Origin: Desulfovibrio sp. JC010
Lineage (GTDB): Bacteria > Desulfobacterota > Desulfovibrionia > Desulfovibrionales > Desulfovibrionaceae
Direction of reading: 5' to 3'
NCBI RefSeq assembly: GCF_010470675.1
Contig: NZ_VOIQ01000002.1
Coordinates: 124,001-188,000, forward strand
DNA: 64,000 nucleotides
The notes under the pieces were generated by a model. It worked only from the letters and a program-made list of their open reading frames with translations, made no database searches and was not told where the DNA came from. The position numbers and the translations under genes were made by a program. The first letter of the stretch is position 1. Each line of letters opens with the position of its first letter. Below are positions 52,903-61,163 of the stretch, one piece after another.

Positions 52903-54874
52903 ACTTAATGGGAATTTTAATTATGAATCTGGTGCCTTCACCGGGTTCAGATTCCACAGCCATACTGCCTTCATGCTGATCGGTGATGATAAAATATGAA
53001 ACAGACAAGCCCAGTCCGGTCCCCTTGCCCACACCTTTAGTAGTGTAAAACGGCTCAAAAACTCTGGTGCGGATGGCTTCATCCATGCCGGGACCGTTAT
53101 CTTCAACCTCCAGAACTGCCATGTCTCCCTGCCGATAAATCCTGCAATGGAAACATGGTTTTTCATCACCGTACTCCTTCTCGGTCATTGCTTCCGCACC
53201 GTTTTTGAAAAGATTCAAAAGCACCTGCTGAATTTCATTGCCTTCACATTTAACGCGGGGCATATCCGGGTCAAACTCGCGAACTATTTGAATCTGCCGG
53301 AAGTCATAAAACTTCTTCAGGTTGTAATCATTTGCAGCCAGATCAAGGGTCTTATCCATCAGTGCGATAAGATCATAATCATCCATATGCTGATCACTTT
53401 TCCGGCTGAAGCTGAGCATATTATCTACAATGGACGCCGCCCGCTTGCCGCTTTCCTGAATAGAATCAAGCATGTGGTCCACCTTTCTCTTTTCAAGATA
53501 AGCCTGAACCCCTTCAAGAGAAACCCCGCATTCTTCAGCAATCTTGCGATTGGATTCCATATCACTGAACACACGCTTCTTTATGTTATATGCACTGCCG
53601 AGAATTCCGGCCAAGGGATTGTTGACTTCATGGGCCATGCCCGCTGCAAGACCGCCCACGGACATCATTTTTTCAGACTGGACCAGCACCTGCTCCAGAT
53701 TGACCCGGCCCGTAATATCATCAATGCGGATAACCGCCCCCTCCACGCCGTTTGCTACCAGCGGATATACGGTTATGTCCTCGTAATGGATTTCGCCGTT
53801 CTCCCTGCGCTCGTGCTTGGCTTCACTCTGTACCGTGCGCGATTCCACTGCCTCACGGACCCGTTCCATCTCGCGGGCCAACCGGGGAACCACCAGTTCA
53901 ATCTTCTTACCGATCGCTTCTTCCTTGGAAATCCCGAAATCGTCCCCGGCCTTGATATTCCACTGGGTAATAGTCCCGTCCGGAGTTACGCCGATTATTT
54001 CGGACGGCATGGAATCAATCATATTAGACAGGTAATTGCGCAACTTTCTGACCTCATTTTCAGCCTCAGTGCGCACTTCCACCTCTTTTTCCAGTTTTCG
54101 CGTCCGCCTGTTGACCACTCCTTTTAACCTGGTACTCAAAAACAACAGGCCGACTATAATCGCCACACCGGAAAACAAGGACCCGCCGATTATATAAATA
54201 TCAGAAAATTCCTTTTCCAGAGGAGCCCGGATGGAAGTAATGGCCCGGATGATTCCAATCTCTTCATCGTATCCTCCGGCCCCCTTGTATCTCTCACGCA
54301 GCATAGCCGGGGCATCCTCGCGCTTTCCGTGGCAGACAAGGCACCTCTCTTTGTTTTCAAGAAAAGGCAAAGCCACGTAGAGATACTGTTTCCCGTCAAT
54401 GGTAACAATTTCGCGGTACTTTTTCACATCCCTGTTTTCATTAAACATGCGGATCAAATCACGTTCAAGGGGATCTGCCATGTTTACGGCATTTCTGGGG
54501 TTATTGGCCGCCATCTTGTAATAAACTTCATCATCTGCGGCAGCTTTTTTCTCCTGATTGTAAAATCCGTGCAGGTTCCTTATTATGAAAGAAGAAGAGA
54601 AGAGTTCCGGGGCATAAAAATCTTTTGTAATATGATTCTCATCCTTATATTTATATAATGCCGGGTGCATTATCTCCTGCACATAATGATGCATACCCTT
54701 ATGGACCAGCAGAATTTCCTTGATCTTATCCTCGGCCTTACTGACCACGTAATGACGCACAGTTGCAAAAAGGAGCAACCCCACTGTCAGCGTTATCAAC
54801 ACGAACAGGGCCGCTATTTTCACATAACGCTTTGACGAAGCAGCAGATTGTGAATCTTCTGAAAAAATAAGCAT
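52901..54874 (-). CDS. Sensor histidine kinase with periplasmic c-type heme (DUF3365) domain
   Basis: 657 residues from ATG 54874. TM1 is about 18-38. The periplasmic DUF3365/Tll0287-like domain (about 45-235) contains one heme c motif CLVCH (C178, C181, H182) plus YYKMAANNPRNAVN and RAITSIRAPLE. TM2 is about 240-262. A coiled coil, one PAS (about 295-405), HisKA (H in GMAHEVNNPLAG) and HATPase (NLFKNGAEAMTE, GKGTGLGLSVSYFI) follow. It likely reports redox state or a diatomic gas. The kinase core is a close paralogue of 19567-21849. No partner regulator is adjacent. Confidence 0.9.
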   Translation of the reverse strand: MLIFSEDSQSAASSKRYVKIAALFVLITLTVGLLLFATVRHYVVSKAEDKIKEILLVHKGMHHYVQEIMHPALYKYKDENHITKDFYAPELFSSSFIIRNLHGFYNQEKKAAADDEVYYKMAANNPRNAVNMADPLERDLIRMFNENRDVKKYREIVTIDGKQYLYVALPFLENKERCLVCHGKREDAPAMLRERYKGAGGYDEEIGIIRAITSIRAPLEKEFSDIYIIGGSLFSGVAIIVGLLFLSTRLKGVVNRRTRKLEKEVEVRTEAENEVRKLRNYLSNMIDSMPSEIIGVTPDGTITQWNIKAGDDFGISKEEAIGKKIELVVPRLAREMERVREAVESRTVQSEAKHERRENGEIHYEDITVYPLVANGVEGAVIRIDDITGRVNLEQVLVQSEKMMSVGGLAAGMAHEVNNPLAGILGSAYNIKKRVFSDMESNRKIAEECGVSLEGVQAYLEKRKVDHMLDSIQESGKRAASIVDNMLSFSRKSDQHMDDYDLIALMDKTLDLAANDYNLKKFYDFRQIQIVREFDPDMPRVKCEGNEIQQVLLNLFKNGAEAMTEKEYGDEKPCFHCRIYRQGDMAVLEVEDNGPGMDEAIRTRVFEPFYTTKGVGKGTGLGLSVSYFIITDQHEGSMAVESEPGEGTRFIIKIPIK

Positions 54875-55119
54875 AACAGACACACTCACCGGGTAAATCA
54901 AGAATAAAAAAACAGCTAACGGCAATACTCAACATTATCAGTTTATCCGAATTTTCGCCCTGATGTCCAGAGCGGATATTCACAAACAGGCTGCATGTCA
55001 GCCTCGAAGAAATGTCACCTTTTATAATCTAACGGACACTATTTACTTTTGAAAAAAGGATACTATACTCAAGGAATGCCGCCTATCCCGTTTTCCGGGC
55101 GGCATAACGAGGAGGTTAC

Positions 55120-56565
55120 ATGAATCTTAAACGCTACATTGGTTTACTTGCTCTCATTACTGTACTCATCCTGCCTGTCTACGCGCAGGCACAAGGACTG
55201 CCTTCTTTTGTCGATCTGGCAAAAAAATGCGGGCCGGCAGTGGTTAACATCAATACCGTGAAAATGGTCGAAGTGGGCAACCCCATGGAAGACTTTTTTA
55301 AATTCCACGGCAAAGGTGGAAACAACCCCTTTGAACAGTTCTTCAAGCAGTTCAACAACCGGGGGGGCAACGGAAACCAGCCCAAACAGAAACGCAAAAC
55401 CGGCTCTTTGGGGTCTGGATTCATCATCTCCAAAGACGGTTACGTGGTCACTAACAACCACGTGGTCGCCTCTGCGGATGAAATCACTGTCAAGCTCCAG
55501 AATGACGGTCACGAATACCCGGCAAAAATTATCGGACGCGACAAGGAAACCGACCTTGCGCTCCTGAAAATCGAAGTGAAAAAAGACCTGCCCTACCTTG
55601 AATTTGCCGACTCCGAAAAAGCGGAAGTGGGCGAATGGGTACTGGCCATCGGCAACCCCTTCGGCCTCGGACATACCGTGACCAAAGGAATCATCAGTGC
55701 CAAAGGCCGCATCATCGGCGCAGGTCCGTTTGACAACTTCATCCAGACCGATGCCAGCATCAACCCCGGTAACTCCGGCGGTCCGCTCATCGATCTCAAA
55801 GGCCGGGTCATCGGTATCAACACCGCCATCATCGCCAGCGGTCAGGGCATCGGCTTTGCCATCCCCAGCAACATGGCTGAAAATGTCATTTCCCAGCTCA
55901 AGACCGACCACAAGGTCAGCCGCGGCTGGCTGGGCGTGACCATTCAGGACACTGATGAAAACACCGCCAGAGCCCTCGGTCTCAAAACAAAGACCGGCGC
56001 ACTGGTTAATTCCGTCAATCCCGGCGATCCTGCAGACAAAGGCGGCATGAAAGTCGGCGACGTCATTATTAAAATCGACGGCGAAAAAGTTGATGACACC
56101 AACGACCTGCTGCGCACCATTGCGGCACTGCCTCCGGGCAAATCCGTAAACGTCAAGGTCTGGCGCAAAGGACGCGAAAAGAACCTGCGTATCGTGCTCG
56201 GAGAACGCAACGGCAAAGGTGTTGTGGCTGAAGCTGAGAAGATGTCCCCCAAAGCAGCGGAAGAAAACCTTGACGACCTCGGACTGGTGGTCCGCAGGGT
56301 CAACCGCAAGGCTGAAGCTGAATCACTCGGACTGGACAGACCCGAAGGTCTGCTGGTCATCGAAGTGATGCAGGGCACTCCCTCTGAAGAGGCTGCCATT
56401 GCAGTGGGCGATGTTATCCTTGAAGCCAACCAGCACAAGGTCAATACCATCAAGGATCTGCAGAAGATCATCAACACTGAAGGCAAAAAACGCGGACTGG
56501 TCATGCTGCTCCTGAAACGTCAGGGACACAACATCTTCCGCACTATTGAACTGAAAGACAAATAG
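55120..56565 (+). CDS. Periplasmic serine protease, HtrA/DegP family
   Basis: 481 residues with signal peptide (about 1-24, ending AQA), trypsin-like domain and two PDZ domains (about 265-360 and 385-475). The catalytic triad is visible: H114 in VTNNHVVA, D145 in ETDLALLK and S219 in NPGNSGGPL. An N-terminal glycine/asparagine-rich LA-like loop (about 60-95) precedes it. It degrades or refolds misfolded envelope proteins. GAGGAGG upstream gives strong translation. Confidence 0.95.
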   Translation: MNLKRYIGLLALITVLILPVYAQAQGLPSFVDLAKKCGPAVVNINTVKMVEVGNPMEDFFKFHGKGGNNPFEQFFKQFNNRGGNGNQPKQKRKTGSLGSGFIISKDGYVVTNNHVVASADEITVKLQNDGHEYPAKIIGRDKETDLALLKIEVKKDLPYLEFADSEKAEVGEWVLAIGNPFGLGHTVTKGIISAKGRIIGAGPFDNFIQTDASINPGNSGGPLIDLKGRVIGINTAIIASGQGIGFAIPSNMAENVISQLKTDHKVSRGWLGVTIQDTDENTARALGLKTKTGALVNSVNPGDPADKGGMKVGDVIIKIDGEKVDDTNDLLRTIAALPPGKSVNVKVWRKGREKNLRIVLGERNGKGVVAEAEKMSPKAAEENLDDLGLVVRRVNRKAEAESLGLDRPEGLLVIEVMQGTPSEEAAIAVGDVILEANQHKVNTIKDLQKIINTEGKKRGLVMLLLKRQGHNIFRTIELKDK

Positions 56566-56594
56566 TCTGACGGTTATTGTTGACTCTCAAATGC

Positions 56595-56632
56595 AAGGGC
56601 CGTCCTGAACCAGTTCAGGACGGCCCTTTTGG
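56595..56632 (+). terminator. Terminator of the htrA-type gene
   Basis: Perfect 15-bp stem (56595-56609 with 56614-56628), 4-base loop CCAG, then TTTT. Confidence 0.9.
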
Positions 56633-56711
56633 CCTTCGGCGACCCTGCCGGGGCCTTAAACCCTTTTGCAAAAGGGTTTAAGAATCCCAAAACCTTTTAT
56701 TTAGCTTCGCT
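56633..56711. repeat. Dispersed intergenic hairpin module, copy 7
   Basis: GCCTTCGGCGACC box, TTAAACCCTTTTGCAAAAGGGTTTAA palindrome (about 56656-56681; read in parts CCCTTTTGCAAAAGGG), then GAATCCCAAAACCTTTTATTTAGCTTCGC. It lies between the htrA-type gene and ispE. Confidence 0.7.
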
Positions 56712-56754
56712 GTTTTATTTGAAGATCAGGCGAGTTTAGGATAGTAGACGGCTC

Positions 56755-57627
56755 ATGAACAAAACAATTCTCACTGCCCCGGCAAAGGTCAATCTTTACC
56801 TGAAAATAGTTGGTAAAAGGGAAGACGGCTATCACGAGCTGGATACACTTTTCCATCCCTTCCCGGCTCTGGCAGATACTCTTGAGATCACCGAGACCGG
56901 GGAAGGTTGCACAATTCATTGTGAACAGTTCGACCTTCCGGCGGAAGACAATCTTATATATAAAGCATGGGACAAATATGCGCAGGCTACAGGGTTCCGC
57001 CCCGGTCTGCATGTGGAGCTGACCAAGCGTACCCCCACCGGGGCCGGGCTTGGCGGCGGCAGCTCCGATGCGGCGTCCATGCTCCGCTTTCTGAATGAAC
57101 ACCCGGACAGTCCGGGGCTGGAGCACACAAAGCTGAATACGCTTGCGGCGGGCCTTGGCGCGGATGTTCCCTTCTTTCTGCTGGACGGACCTGCGTGGGC
57201 CAAAGGGATTGGTGAAATTTTAACGGTCTGTGAGGTTGACCTTTCCGGCCTGACTGCGCTATTAGCCTGCCCGGATGTGCACGTGAATACCGTCTGGGCA
57301 TACAAGGCATGGTCCACCCGTGACCAATCCACTAATTTGAAAAAAAGTGGAGCCTTTGACTTGACAACATCTGCCAGCGGTAATAATAGAACGGCCTCCC
57401 AAACGAGGGTGACTTTGTTCAATGACTTTGAAGAAGTTGTCCTTCCCGAGTTTCCCAAAATCAGGGAGACAAAGGAATACCTGTTGAAAAGCGGAGCCTG
57501 CGGAGCTGTCATGAGCGGAAGCGGGGCAAGTGTGATCTCTTTTTTCAATGCAAGGGAAGTTGCTGAAAAAACTGCATCAGGCTTGAAAGATATGAATGTC
57601 GACTCTGTTCTTCACACGTTTTCATAA
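56755..57627 (+). CDS. ispE: 4-diphosphocytidyl-2-C-methyl-D-erythritol kinase IspE
   Basis: GHMP kinase of the MEP isoprenoid pathway. The 290 residues begin APAKVNLYLKIVGKREDGYHELDT and contain the ATP-binding PTGAGLGGGSSDAA (about 93-106) and the C-terminal GAVMSGSGASVISFF. Length matches the family. The downstream tRNA-Gln and prs follow the common order ispE-tRNA-prs-rplY-pth. Confidence 0.96.
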   Translation: MNKTILTAPAKVNLYLKIVGKREDGYHELDTLFHPFPALADTLEITETGEGCTIHCEQFDLPAEDNLIYKAWDKYAQATGFRPGLHVELTKRTPTGAGLGGGSSDAASMLRFLNEHPDSPGLEHTKLNTLAAGLGADVPFFLLDGPAWAKGIGEILTVCEVDLSGLTALLACPDVHVNTVWAYKAWSTRDQSTNLKKSGAFDLTTSASGNNRTASQTRVTLFNDFEEVVLPEFPKIRETKEYLLKSGACGAVMSGSGASVISFFNAREVAEKTASGLKDMNVDSVLHTFS

Positions 57628-57661
57628 TTTTAATATAGTACATATTTCACATAATCTGTGC

Positions 57662-57737
57662 AGGGATGTCGCCAAGTTGGTAAGGCACGTGGTTTTGGTC
57701 CACGCATTCGAGGGTTCAAGTCCTTCCATCCCTGCCA
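57662..57737 (+). tRNA. tRNA-Gln (TTG anticodon)
   Basis: 76 bases including an encoded CCA. The acceptor AGGGATG pairs with CATCCCT, D stem GCC/GGC, anticodon stem CGTGG/CCACG with loop TTTTGGT (anticodon TTG), T arm GAGGG-TTCAAGT-CCTTC. It lies 34 bases after ispE and 39 bases before prs and may be processed from the same transcript. Confidence 0.95.
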
Positions 57738-57776
57738 AATTCATTTCTCATCCGAGAGGTCAAGTTGGAGACCGAC

Positions 57777-58721
57777 ATGAACGGTGAACTTAAGATTATC
57801 AGCGGCTCGTCAAATCTGGCGCTTTCAGAAGCAATCTGTGACCATCTCGGCAGCAAACTTACTCCCTGTCTGCGTGAAAAATTCAGTGACGGTGAAATCC
57901 GCATCGAGATTCAGGACAACGTCCGCGGCTGTGATGTTTTCATAGTCCAGTCCACCTGTGATCCGGTGAACTTTCACTTCATGGAACTGTGCCTCATGCT
58001 GGACGCACTTAAAAGAGCAAGTGCCCGCCGAGTAACCGCAGTTGTTCCTTACTACGGATACGCAAGACAGGACCGCAAGGTTTCCCCCCGCGCACCCATC
58101 AGTGCCAAACTCTGCGCCGACTGCCTGACCGTTGCCGGTATGCAGCGTCTGGTCACCATCGACCTGCACGCAGGCCAGATTCAGGGTTTCTTCGACCTCC
58201 CGGTAGACAATATTTACGCAGCTCCCGTCCTGCTGGACGAACTGCGCACCCGTGACGAAGACATGGTCATGGTTTCACCTGACGCAGGCGGAACCGAACG
58301 CGCCAGAGCATACGCCAAACGCCTCAACGCCGGACTGGCCATCGTGGATAAACGCCGCGACGCCCCCAACCAGGCTAAAGCCATGCACGTCATCGGTGAA
58401 GTAAAAGACAAAGTCTGCGTGGTCATGGATGACATGATCGATACCGCAGGCACCATGTGTCAGGCAGCCAAGGTTCTCATGGACCACGGCGCAAAAGATG
58501 TAATTGCCTGCGCAACCCACCCGGTTCTTTCCGGACCGGCTATCGACAGGCTGGCTGCAGCACCTTTTTCCGAGGTGATTGTAACCGACACCCTGCCTGT
58601 CCCCGAAGAAAAGATCGCCAACAGCAACGGCAAGATCAAAGTAAAATCCGTTGCCGGAATCCTCGCCAAATGCATCCACAACGTGCATTCCGAGTCTTCC
58701 GTAAGCGTACTCTTCGTTTAA
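57777..58721 (+). CDS. prs: Ribose-phosphate pyrophosphokinase
   Basis: Makes PRPP from ribose 5-phosphate and ATP for nucleotide, histidine and tryptophan synthesis. 314 residues from ATG 57777 (GGAG upstream). It contains SDGEIRIEIQDNVRG, the RRVTAVVPYYGYARQDRK flexible-loop region, the ribose-5-P signature VVMDDMIDTAGTMCQAA (about 219-235) and C-terminal SVSVLF. Class I PRPP synthetase. Confidence 0.97.
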   Translation: MNGELKIISGSSNLALSEAICDHLGSKLTPCLREKFSDGEIRIEIQDNVRGCDVFIVQSTCDPVNFHFMELCLMLDALKRASARRVTAVVPYYGYARQDRKVSPRAPISAKLCADCLTVAGMQRLVTIDLHAGQIQGFFDLPVDNIYAAPVLLDELRTRDEDMVMVSPDAGGTERARAYAKRLNAGLAIVDKRRDAPNQAKAMHVIGEVKDKVCVVMDDMIDTAGTMCQAAKVLMDHGAKDVIACATHPVLSGPAIDRLAAAPFSEVIVTDTLPVPEEKIANSNGKIKVKSVAGILAKCIHNVHSESSVSVLFV

Positions 58722-58788
58722 TTACGCCTATTCCCACCCTCTGCCGGTCTTAATTGAGCGGCAGCAGGTTAACCATAAGGAGAAAATA

Positions 58789-59397
58789 ATGTCTGAAAAA
58801 GTAACCTTCAAAGCTGAGCTGCGCACCAAAACCGGTAAATCCGCAAACCGCCAGCTCCGCAATCAGGGTATGGTTCCCGTCGTTTTCTATTCTCAGGACG
58901 GCGAAAACCTGATCCTTTCCGTTAACGAAATTGAATTCGTTAAAATGTACCGCAAGGTCGGAACAACCCGCATCTTCAGCCTTGAAGTTGACGGCAAGAC
59001 CTACGACACCCTGATCTGGAAAGTGCAGATGGACCCCGTCCGTCCCCGCCCCAACCATATCGACTTCCTCGGAGTTTCCGCTGACCGTCCCCTCAAGATC
59101 GACGTTCCCGTTGTGACTGAAGGTAACGCTCCCGGTGTCAAGCTCGGTGGCCGCATGGCTATCTACCGCGAAAAGCTGACAGTTGCCTGCACCGCAGCAA
59201 CTATTCCCGCTGAAATCGTTGTTAACATCGACAGCATGGAAGTCGGCGACACTGTATTCGTAAACGAAATCGACCTCGGTGAAGGTGCTTCCGTACAGTT
59301 CGACAGCAACTTTGCTCTCGTTCGCTGTGCAGCTGGCCGCGGCTCTGCTAAAGACGATGCAGAAGGCGAAGAAGGCGAAGAAGCAACTGAAGAATAG
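58789..59397 (+). CDS. rplY: 50S ribosomal protein L25, CTC-type
   Basis: 202 residues with an N-terminal L25 5S-rRNA-binding domain (ELRTKTGKSANRQLRNQGMVPVVFY) and a C-terminal TL5/CTC beta domain (about 95-190), followed by an acidic tail rich in Glu, Gly and Ala. This two-domain form is usual outside gamma-proteobacteria. GGAG lies upstream and a terminator follows. Confidence 0.95.
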   Translation: MSEKVTFKAELRTKTGKSANRQLRNQGMVPVVFYSQDGENLILSVNEIEFVKMYRKVGTTRIFSLEVDGKTYDTLIWKVQMDPVRPRPNHIDFLGVSADRPLKIDVPVVTEGNAPGVKLGGRMAIYREKLTVACTAATIPAEIVVNIDSMEVGDTVFVNEIDLGEGASVQFDSNFALVRCAAGRGSAKDDAEGEEGEEATEE

Positions 59398-59422
59398 GTC
59401 TTTAGTAGTATACTCATTTTCG

Positions 59423-59448
59423 GGCCCCGGTTTATCCGGGGCCTTTGC
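59423..59448 (+). terminator. Terminator after rplY
   Basis: GGCCCCGG (59423-59430), loop TTTAT, CCGGGGCC (59436-59443), then TTT. The short T-tract suggests partial readthrough into pth. Confidence 0.65.
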
Positions 59449-59472
59449 CGTTTGTTAAGCAGGAAAATCATC

Positions 59473-60084
59473 ATGGAATACAAAGCACTTATCGTCGGAC
59501 TGGGCAACCCCGGACCGCAGTATGCCAATACCCGGCACAATATCGGGTTCATGGTTGTTGATGCTTTGGCCGAGATGGCCGCTTCCCGCAAAAGCATGCG
59601 TTTTAAAGAAATGGGTATTTCCGGCGATTTTGAACTTTTCAGCATCAATATAGCCGGAAACAACGTACTGGTGACCAAACCGCTGACCTACATGAACCTG
59701 AGCGGCAAGGCCGTTGCGGCCATATGCGGCAAATATTCCATCCCGGTATCGGACGTATACGTCATCCACGATGAACTGGACCTTCCCTGCGGAAGGATGA
59801 AGTTCAAAAAAGGCGGCGGAAACAACGGGCACCGCGGACTGGAATCCATTCAGGGAAAAATGGGATCACCAAATTTCTTCCGCATCAGGGTCGGCATCGG
59901 CCGCCCGGAATTTTCCTCGCAGGTAAAAGACTATGTGCTTGAAGAATTCAGCACCGGGGACCTTGAAACAGCCGCACAAATGTCCGTTGCGGCAATCAAG
60001 GGTCTGAACCTGCACTTCAGACGGGGACAGGGCACAGCGACTCAATTCATGAACAGCTTTGTACCCGATGTTCCTGAAACTTAA
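59473..60084 (+). CDS. pth: Peptidyl-tRNA hydrolase
   Basis: Cleaves peptidyl-tRNAs released from stalled ribosomes. 203 residues from ATG 59473 (AGGA upstream). It shows LIVGLGNPGPQYANTRHNIGF (catalytic His in TRHNIG; quoted in part), KPLTYMNLSGKAV, VIHDELDLPCGRMK (catalytic Asp) and GNNGHRGL. Downstream of rplY, as in many bacteria. Confidence 0.96.
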   Translation: MEYKALIVGLGNPGPQYANTRHNIGFMVVDALAEMAASRKSMRFKEMGISGDFELFSINIAGNNVLVTKPLTYMNLSGKAVAAICGKYSIPVSDVYVIHDELDLPCGRMKFKKGGGNNGHRGLESIQGKMGSPNFFRIRVGIGRPEFSSQVKDYVLEEFSTGDLETAAQMSVAAIKGLNLHFRRGQGTATQFMNSFVPDVPET

Positions 60085-60312
60085 GCCGTAGACTAATTTT
60101 AACAATTCGGTTATAGTATTTTTTCGCAGCAATTCCCTCTGCTGTAAATGAGATCAGAACCAGAGGGAACAAAGAAATGGGAAGGGGTCCGCAAACCTGT
60201 TTTTCAGCTAGTCCTGAATTCCACGAAATAGCGCCGCCACAAGCCGGGTTTACCCCGCAGAACAGCACCGAACTTCCCAAAGCATTTCTTTTGTAAGTCC
60301 AAGGAGCCATGA

Positions 60313-60828
60313 GTGTTTGAGCTAGAACAGCTGGTTGTCTACCCTTCACAGGGAGTAGGCAAAGTAGAACGTATTGAAAGTCAGGAAATCGGCGGTGCTA
60401 CCGCTGAATTTTATATTGTGCGTATTTTAAGCAACAATGTTACGCTCATGGTTCCGGTCATGAACGCACATAACGTCGGCCTGCGCGCTGTCTGCGACAA
60501 GGCAGCGGGTTTAAACATTTTCGAATGCCTCAAGGACAGATCTGATTTTACCGGATACACCGGGCAAAACTGGAACAGACGCTACCGCGAATACTCTGAA
60601 AAGCTCAAAAGCGGCGATCTGCAGGATGTTGCATACGTCCTCAAAGAGCTTTTCCTTATTGGGCGCGACAAAGAACTCTCCTTTGGCGAACGCAGGCTCC
60701 TTGAACAGGCTATGGGACTGGTTTCAATGGAACTTTCCTTTGCTCTCGACCTTGATCAGGAAGAAATCAAAGAAGAGATAAATGCACTTTTCAGTGACGT
60801 TCTGGAAAAACAGGAAGAAGAATCCTGA
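60313..60828 (+). CDS. CarD/CdnL-family transcriptional regulator
   Basis: 171 residues from a GTG at 60313 with AAGGAG 6 bases upstream; the ATG three bases earlier is out of frame and hits a stop. The N-terminal CarD/TRCF-like RNA polymerase interaction domain is LVVYPSQGVGKVERIESQEIGG, and a helical C-terminal domain (about 75-160) contains NRRYREY and SFGERRLLEQA. CdnL proteins stabilise open promoter complexes, notably at rRNA promoters. The gene precedes rho across a structured non-coding gap. Confidence 0.92.
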   Translation: MFELEQLVVYPSQGVGKVERIESQEIGGATAEFYIVRILSNNVTLMVPVMNAHNVGLRAVCDKAAGLNIFECLKDRSDFTGYTGQNWNRRYREYSEKLKSGDLQDVAYVLKELFLIGRDKELSFGERRLLEQAMGLVSMELSFALDLDQEEIKEEINALFSDVLEKQEEES

Positions 60829-60846
60829 AAATCCTGATCAAACGAC

Positions 60847-61007
60847 TTGTCATAAACGTTTCTTTCAGTTAATGCCCTATGAGTTGCACGTTTTGGAGGT
60901 GCTTTATTCCCCTTCCGGGAAAACCTGTGTAGCATCTCCATAAAGAAATACTGCAACTAGGGTGGAGCAAGAATCAAAAACGACTTAGAAGCGTTGTATT
61001 CGAACAG
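60847..61007 (+). ncRNA. Candidate structured RNA between carD and rho (6S-like architecture)
   Basis: The 335-base gap between carD and rho has no ORF but folds well. Closing helix 60855-60863 with 60987-60995 (9 bp, one G-U). A large asymmetric internal loop (11 and 24 bases) follows. Helices CCCTA/TAGGG and GTTGCA/TGCAAC (60875-60888 with 60952-60962) come next, then GGAGGTGCT/AGCATCTCC (60895-60903 with 60931-60939) and an apical TTCCC/GGGAA. One long hairpin with a central bubble resembles 6S RNA. A rho 5' leader element is the main alternative. Strand is assumed from the flanking genes. Confidence 0.4.
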
Positions 61008-61163
61008 AAGAACAGCCCCTCGCTCAGGAAAATCCAATATATTTTTCATCATCCAGTTAAGGATAAAGCATTCAGGCAAGTGCATGACCATCTAAAGTGC
61101 GCACTACTGTTGCTTTTCATTAGCTTAATAATATTTTTAAACTTTTAAATCCGGTTATACAGT

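Noticed and set aside
53147-54127. Long open frame on the plus strand opposite the heme kinase gene
   Set aside because: Antisense shadow of the PAS/HisKA coding region, without ribosome site or recognisable product.
60895-60940. SRP RNA (4.5S) on the minus strand, because CCCGGAAGGGG resembles the conserved GGAA tetraloop helix
   Set aside because: The symmetric loop and helix spacing do not fit: four extra bases separate the CAGG-like side from the tetraloop stem, and the conserved AGCAGCC context is absent.
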